A stretch of 30,222 nucleotides of DNA from a virus. Each line of letters starts with the position of its first letter. The first letter of the stretch is position 1. This document shows positions 27,455-30,222 of this stretch, piece by piece. The notes beneath the pieces are model-generated. The model had not been told where the DNA came from and did not search any database. It worked only from the letters and a program-made list of their open reading frames with translations. The stretch covers positions 1-30,222 of IMG/VR virus record IMGVR_UViG_3300048687_000056. One strand, 5' to 3'. Made by a program: the position numbers and the translations under genes.

Positions 27455-28782
27455 GCAAGATAACGATACCCTACGGATATGAGCCAAGACACTATCAACT
27501 TAACATACTAGAGGCACTGGACAGCGGAGTTAGGAATGCTTGCTGGGTTGTACATCGACGAGGTGGGAAGGATACGACCATGTGGAACTATATGATTAAG
27601 AGGGCCTACTTGGAGCCGGGAACTTACTACTACTTTCTGCCTAGTTTCGCCCAGGCCAAGCGAGTTCTCTGGGATGGTATGACTAACGATGGAAAACGGA
27701 TGCTTGATTACATTCCGAAAGCGGTGATTGATGGCAACCCAAACAACACTGAAATGAAGGTTTGGATCAACGGTGCTAGGGGTCAATCGTTGGTGCAGTT
27801 GATAGGTGCGGATAGCTACGATAGCATAATGGGAACAAACCCTAGAGGCGTAGTGTTTAGCGAGTGGAGTCTGATGGATCCTATGGCCTACGACTTTGTT
27901 AAGCCTATCCTTGCTGCTAATGGTGGATGGTGCGCTTTTATCTATACTCCTCGTGGCAAGAATCATGGCTGGGACTTGGCTGAGATAGCGAGACTTAACC
28001 CTAGCGAGTGGTTTTATGAAGTGCTTACCGTGCGAGATACCGGAGTGCTTACCGAAGACCAAATTGAGTCCGAGCGTAGAAAGGGTATGCCGGAAGATAT
28101 GATCCAACAAGAATTTTATTGCAACTTTAACCGTGGACAAGAGGGATCCTACTATGGCAGACAGATAGAGGAGCTGCGAAAGAAAGGCCAAGTGTGCAGC
28201 GTACCCTATGATCCTGCTGTGCCCGTGCGTACCTACTGGGATTTGGGCATAGGAGACTCTACAGCTATTTGGTTTGCGCAGTTTGTTGGCAAGGAAATAC
28301 ATCTCATCCATTACTACGAAAACTCGGGTGAAGGATTAGCTCACTATGCACGGATACTTGATGATTACCGTCGTGAAACTGGATGCGTATATGATCTGCA
28401 CGTAGCTCCACATGACATTCAAGCTCGGGAGTTAACAACAGGTCAGACAAGACTACAAACAGCTCGTCGCTTAGGGTTGAACTACCGTGTTGCGCCAAAA
28501 CTGAGCTTAGAGTCTGGGATAGAAGCTGTACGTATGACTCTCTCAAGATGCTGGTTTGATGGAAAGAAATGCGAACACGGGATAAAGTGTCTGGAGAACT
28601 ACCGGAAGCAGTATAATGAGAAGTTTCGGGTCTACGGGGATAAACCTTTTCACGACTATACGTCTCACGGGGCTGATGCCTTCCGAATGCTTGCGATAAC
28701 TGAGTCTCAATTTCGTCCGGATCAGGGAGTGAGTGATTCTGACTACGATCACATGAAGCATCTATGGGGTTGGAAAGCTTAG
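27451..28782 (+). CDS. terL: Terminase large subunit (packaging ATPase and nuclease)
   Basis: 443 residues, a normal length. The ATPase Walker A variant HRRGGKDT lies at 35-42. The Walker B-equivalent GVVFSEWSLMDP at about 133-144 keeps catalytic Glu138 but has Ser137 where many terminases have Asp. The nuclease half starts at YWDLGIGDSTAIWF (about 262-275; D264, D269), then HLIHYYENSGEGL, and a late HGADAFRML (Asp about 409), as expected for an RNase H-like nuclease. TerL pumps DNA into the prohead and cuts concatemers. The gene ends at the convergent Rep-side region. Confidence 0.92.
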   Translation: MSKITIPYGYEPRHYQLNILEALDSGVRNACWVVHRRGGKDTTMWNYMIKRAYLEPGTYYYFLPSFAQAKRVLWDGMTNDGKRMLDYIPKAVIDGNPNNTEMKVWINGARGQSLVQLIGADSYDSIMGTNPRGVVFSEWSLMDPMAYDFVKPILAANGGWCAFIYTPRGKNHGWDLAEIARLNPSEWFYEVLTVRDTGVLTEDQIESERRKGMPEDMIQQEFYCNFNRGQEGSYYGRQIEELRKKGQVCSVPYDPAVPVRTYWDLGIGDSTAIWFAQFVGKEIHLIHYYENSGEGLAHYARILDDYRRETGCVYDLHVAPHDIQARELTTGQTRLQTARRLGLNYRVAPKLSLESGIEAVRMTLSRCWFDGKKCEHGIKCLENYRKQYNEKFRVYGDKPFHDYTSHGADAFRMLAITESQFRPDQGVSDSDYDHMKHLWGWKA

Positions 28783-28867
28783 TTATTTGTTCTCCTAGGC
28801 TTTGCAATCTGTCATTTATTGCTCTAAAGGTTTCCGTAAGCTCTTCACTCGTATAATAGTCGTTCAT
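28304..28867 (-). CDS. Doubtful leftward ORF largely antisense to terL
   Basis: 187 codons from an ATG preceded by CAGGGATAT. The first 33 residues lie outside terL and look coding (DYYTSEELTETFRAINDRLQ, then SLGEQITKLSNP, a likely coiled coil). The remainder is antisense to terL and has the Ser/His/Leu-rich composition of a shadow frame. It may be a genuine small gene with an altered 3' end, or chance. It is the only candidate in the 147-base gap 28783-28929. Confidence 0.25.
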   Translation of the reverse strand: MNDYYTSEELTETFRAINDRLQSLGEQITKLSNPIDASCDRSQNHSLPDPDEIETQLSQAFGRHQPRETYSREKVYPRRPETSHYTASGSSPDTLSRVRISFHQTSILRESYVQLLSQTLSSVLAQHGSSTLSDELFVVLSDLLLTPELECHVELRADHIRIQFHDGNHQVSVHSELILHPSFRSNG

Positions 28868-28929
28868 ATATCCCTGTCTATCGGTTGAAACTTGCTAAAA
28901 TATAGTTCGTTAGTGCCATTTTCTGCAAA

Positions 28930-29895
28930 CTAAATCTGTATGCCGCATTTATTTAAAATCTCAGTGAATTCGTTAACAAAATTCCTGGAGTCATGCCTAA
29001 CTGTATATGCTGTATATTGACCTTGACTACAAAGACTTACGCCAACATTATCAGAAACAAACTCGTATCCATTATAGGTCTGGAACTTCACAAACTTTGA
29101 TAGCAACTGTTCTTTCTTACTCATCTTGGCTACCGGGTTGTCTAGATTATCAATAGTCTCGGCAAAACTCTCTGGGTTCTTCAAAATGAATTGCATGTAC
29201 TTGAGTCTTCCGATAGGGCCGCCTTCCGTCTTCGTGCTTGGGTGATAGACGAGCTTGACTGCCCGATCGACTTCCTGCTCGGGATATTTCATTAGCAGTC
29301 GTTTTTGTGAGTCGGAGAAGTCATCACAATTCTTAAGAGAAGAATAAATAGAAAAATTATTATTGCCGTTAGGCTGCTTTGGTTTATCCGGTTCTTTTGG
29401 TGGCTCGTTTGGTTGCGCAATAATAATATGTTCTTTCTTAGGAGATATTATTTCTTCAGATGTTCTTTCTTTACTATCCTGATTTTCCGTATACTGGTCA
29501 CCCGTATCCTGAAAATCAGTAAGTCGAAAACATTTCTTGAATTTAGGCTCTTCACTCAAAAAATATCTATATCGTTTCATGTTGTTTTCAGTATAAGTTT
29601 CTCTCTTCATATATCCAAACTCAATGGCTTCAGTTATAATATTATACATAGCATCTCTGCCAATATGTTCTTTGAATTCATTGACTAGTTGAGGTACTCT
29701 AATATTCCATCCGTTTTGATTAGACAGTAGAAAGATAATAACCATCCGGCAATTCGGGGAAATTCTTTTGTCTCGGATCAGAGAATTGCGTACCATAGTA
29801 TACGGATTTTCTTTGTCGTGCGGACATCTTTCAATTGTGTCGCCTTCGAAGCGAGTATATTTTTTTGAGGATTTTTTTTGAGATTGAGTTTCCAT
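28930..29895 (-). CDS. Winged-helix replication initiator-like protein (Rep)
   Basis: 321 residues. After a basic tail, about residues 30-125 hold a winged-helix domain (MVRNSLIRDKRISPNCRMVI, then NGWNIRVPQLVNEFKEHIGR and IITEAIEFGYMKRETYT), seen in replication initiators and phage replisome organisers. A Pro/Lys/Asn-rich linker (about 160-180, PNEPPKEPDKPKQP) leads to a helical C-terminal domain (about 195-321). The two-domain layout is that of DnaD/RepA-like initiators that bind iterons and recruit the helicase. AAAGGAAATCCAA precedes the ATG. It stands alone, leftward, next to iteron-like repeats and an RNA gene, consistent with the plasmid Rep. A plain phage regulator is the alternative. 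Confidence 0.6.
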   Translation of the reverse strand: METQSQKKSSKKYTRFEGDTIERCPHDKENPYTMVRNSLIRDKRISPNCRMVIIFLLSNQNGWNIRVPQLVNEFKEHIGRDAMYNIITEAIEFGYMKRETYTENNMKRYRYFLSEEPKFKKCFRLTDFQDTGDQYTENQDSKERTSEEIISPKKEHIIIAQPNEPPKEPDKPKQPNGNNNFSIYSSLKNCDDFSDSQKRLLMKYPEQEVDRAVKLVYHPSTKTEGGPIGRLKYMQFILKNPESFAETIDNLDNPVAKMSKKEQLLSKFVKFQTYNGYEFVSDNVGVSLCSQGQYTAYTVRHDSRNFVNEFTEILNKCGIQI

Positions 29896-29932
29896 TTGGA
29901 TTTCCTTTTTTCACTGCCTACTCACATTTCCG

Positions 29933-29960
29933 TTGCAATTATTCTGGGATGCCCTATAAT
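29933..29960 (+). promoter_or_regulatory. Strong rightward promoter for a small RNA
   Basis: TTGCAA (29933-29938) and a perfect TATAAT (29955-29960) are 16 bases apart. No start codon with a signal follows before an intrinsic terminator about 70-100 bases downstream, so the promoter most likely drives a non-coding RNA. It points away from the Rep gene. Confidence 0.7.
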
Positions 29961-30020
29961 GGATGGAGCATCTAGTGTTCAGAATAATTGTACCGTTCTC
30001 AGGAGTAGCAATTTATTCAG
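29936..30020. repeat. Inverted and direct CAATTATTCTG repeats near rep
   Basis: CAATTATTCTG (29936-29946) and CAGAATAATTG (29980-29990) form an 11-base perfect inverted repeat around the TATAAT box. A third related copy, CAATTTATTCAG, lies at 30009-30020. Such a set could be the Rep or regulator binding site (operator or origin iterons). In RNA the second and third copies can pair to a hairpin. Confidence 0.6.
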
Positions 30021-30067
30021 AGTGTATTAAAGCTCAACTTTTCAAGGGGTTGGGCTTTTTGTTTTTC
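29967..30067 (+). ncRNA. Candidate ~95-nt small RNA, possible copy-control RNA
   Basis: The RNA would start about seven bases after TATAAT and stop at the terminator near 30062. It contains no usable reading frame. A first stem may form between AGAATAATTG (29981-29990) and CAATTTATTC (30009-30018), with a loop that exposes CTCAGGAG; a second stem is the terminator. Two hairpins with an exposed loop, transcribed opposite to an upstream Rep gene, is the form of plasmid countertranscript RNAs. If rep is transcribed from the box near 30155-30182 the RNA would be fully antisense to the rep leader; if rep starts closer, it would be only divergent. Confidence 0.55.
30030..30067 (+). terminator. Rho-independent terminator
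   Basis: AAGCTCAAC (30030-30038) and GTTGGGCTT (30049-30057) pair over nine bases with one G-U, loop of ten, followed by TTTGTTTTTC. It closes the short transcript from the promoter at 29933-29960. Confidence 0.8.
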
Positions 30068-30154
30068 TAATGCTTTCCAAGATAATCTGCTTTCATAAAC
30101 TTGTCAAATCAAATTTTCGTTCCCTCTTATTCCTTGCTATAAATTAAAAAAAAA

Positions 30155-30182
30155 ACTTTACTTTAAATAGAATACATGACAA
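30155..30182 (-). promoter_or_regulatory. Possible leftward rep promoter in an AT-rich stretch
   Basis: Leftward TTGTCA (complement of 30177-30182) and TAAAGT (complement of 30155-30160) are 16 bases apart in AT-rich DNA with a ten-A run. The transcript would have a leader of about 250 bases to the Rep ATG at 29895 and would run antisense to the small RNA. The rest of 30068-30222 contains no gene. Confidence 0.35.
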
Positions 30183-30222
30183 GTTACTTTTTTAATTCAT
30201 AGGTGAGAATGCCAACAGACTA

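Noticed and set aside
27508-28311. A 267-codon leftward frame inside terL.
   Set aside because: Antisense shadow of a gene with clear terminase motifs; composition and lack of a start signal argue against it.
1-30222. tRNA or rRNA genes, insertion sequences.
   Set aside because: No cloverleaf with a TTC-A-C arm, no rRNA string and no transposase motif was recognised by eye; a dedicated scan was not possible.

Overview
The window looks like part of a tailed-phage genome that also carries plasmid maintenance genes, that is, a phage-plasmid. Phage markers are a large terminase subunit (27451-28782), a small terminase subunit (18373-18816), and a podovirus-type run of tail, ejection and fibre proteins (1-8111). 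Plasmid markers are a ParA/ribbon-helix-helix partition cassette with phased CACGT iterons (25750-26756) and a winged-helix replication-initiator-like protein (28930-29895). Next to the latter is a possible copy-control small RNA (about 29967-30067). Portal, capsid and scaffold genes are not seen, so the element continues beyond the left edge or the window is one segment of a circle.

Host: the best clue is the 139-residue protein at 24447-24866. Its two excisionase-like helix-turn-helix units and spacing recall EUO, the late-gene repressor of Chlamydiae. Together with moderate AT richness, this suggests a phage-plasmid of an environmental chlamydia (Chlamydiota). This is inference from memory of the family; no search was run.

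Layout. (1) 1-8111, rightward: tail hub end, tail or fibre protein, three probable DNA-ejection proteins ending in a 988-residue protein, then four adhesin or fibre-like proteins. (2) 8104-9992, mostly leftward: a PD-(D/E)XK exonuclease and an ERF annealing protein (a recombination module), then a tiny lipoprotein and a two-helix membrane protein that could belong to lysis, and another lipoprotein-like peptide. (3) 10124-14039, rightward: RHH regulator, a NWL-type replication accessory protein, DnaB/Twinkle-like helicase, zinc protein, SpoVG-like protein, and two tandem RusA-like genes, only one with its catalytic aspartates. (4) 14029-18100, leftward: a complete XerC/D-like tyrosine recombinase and about nine small proteins, including an ArdA-like antirestriction domain and a DUF2958 protein. 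Most are preceded by the same short A/C-rich leader. (5) 18373-19796, rightward: small terminase, a 520-base pyrimidine-rich non-coding stretch, and a cysteine-rich metal-binding protein. (6) 19828-23828, leftward: a tightly overlapping set of microproteins (zinc ribbons, DUF551-like proteins, membrane peptides), a HAD phosphatase-like protein, and a collagen-like protein with a His/Cys-rich N-terminus. This block is clearly more AT-rich. (7) 24169-28782, rightward: XRE regulator, EUO-like regulator, microproteins, an SPFH-like membrane protein, partition cassette, small genes, large terminase. (8) 28930-30222: leftward Rep-like gene and its control region.

Working model: Rep and ParA/RHH maintain the element as a low-copy replicon; the XerC/D-like recombinase resolves multimers or integrates; the XRE and EUO-like proteins set the latent/lytic choice, perhaps tied to the host developmental cycle; helicase, RusA, ERF and exonuclease handle replication and recombination; terminase and ejection proteins serve packaging and infection. 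No rRNA, tRNA, CRISPR array or insertion sequence was seen.
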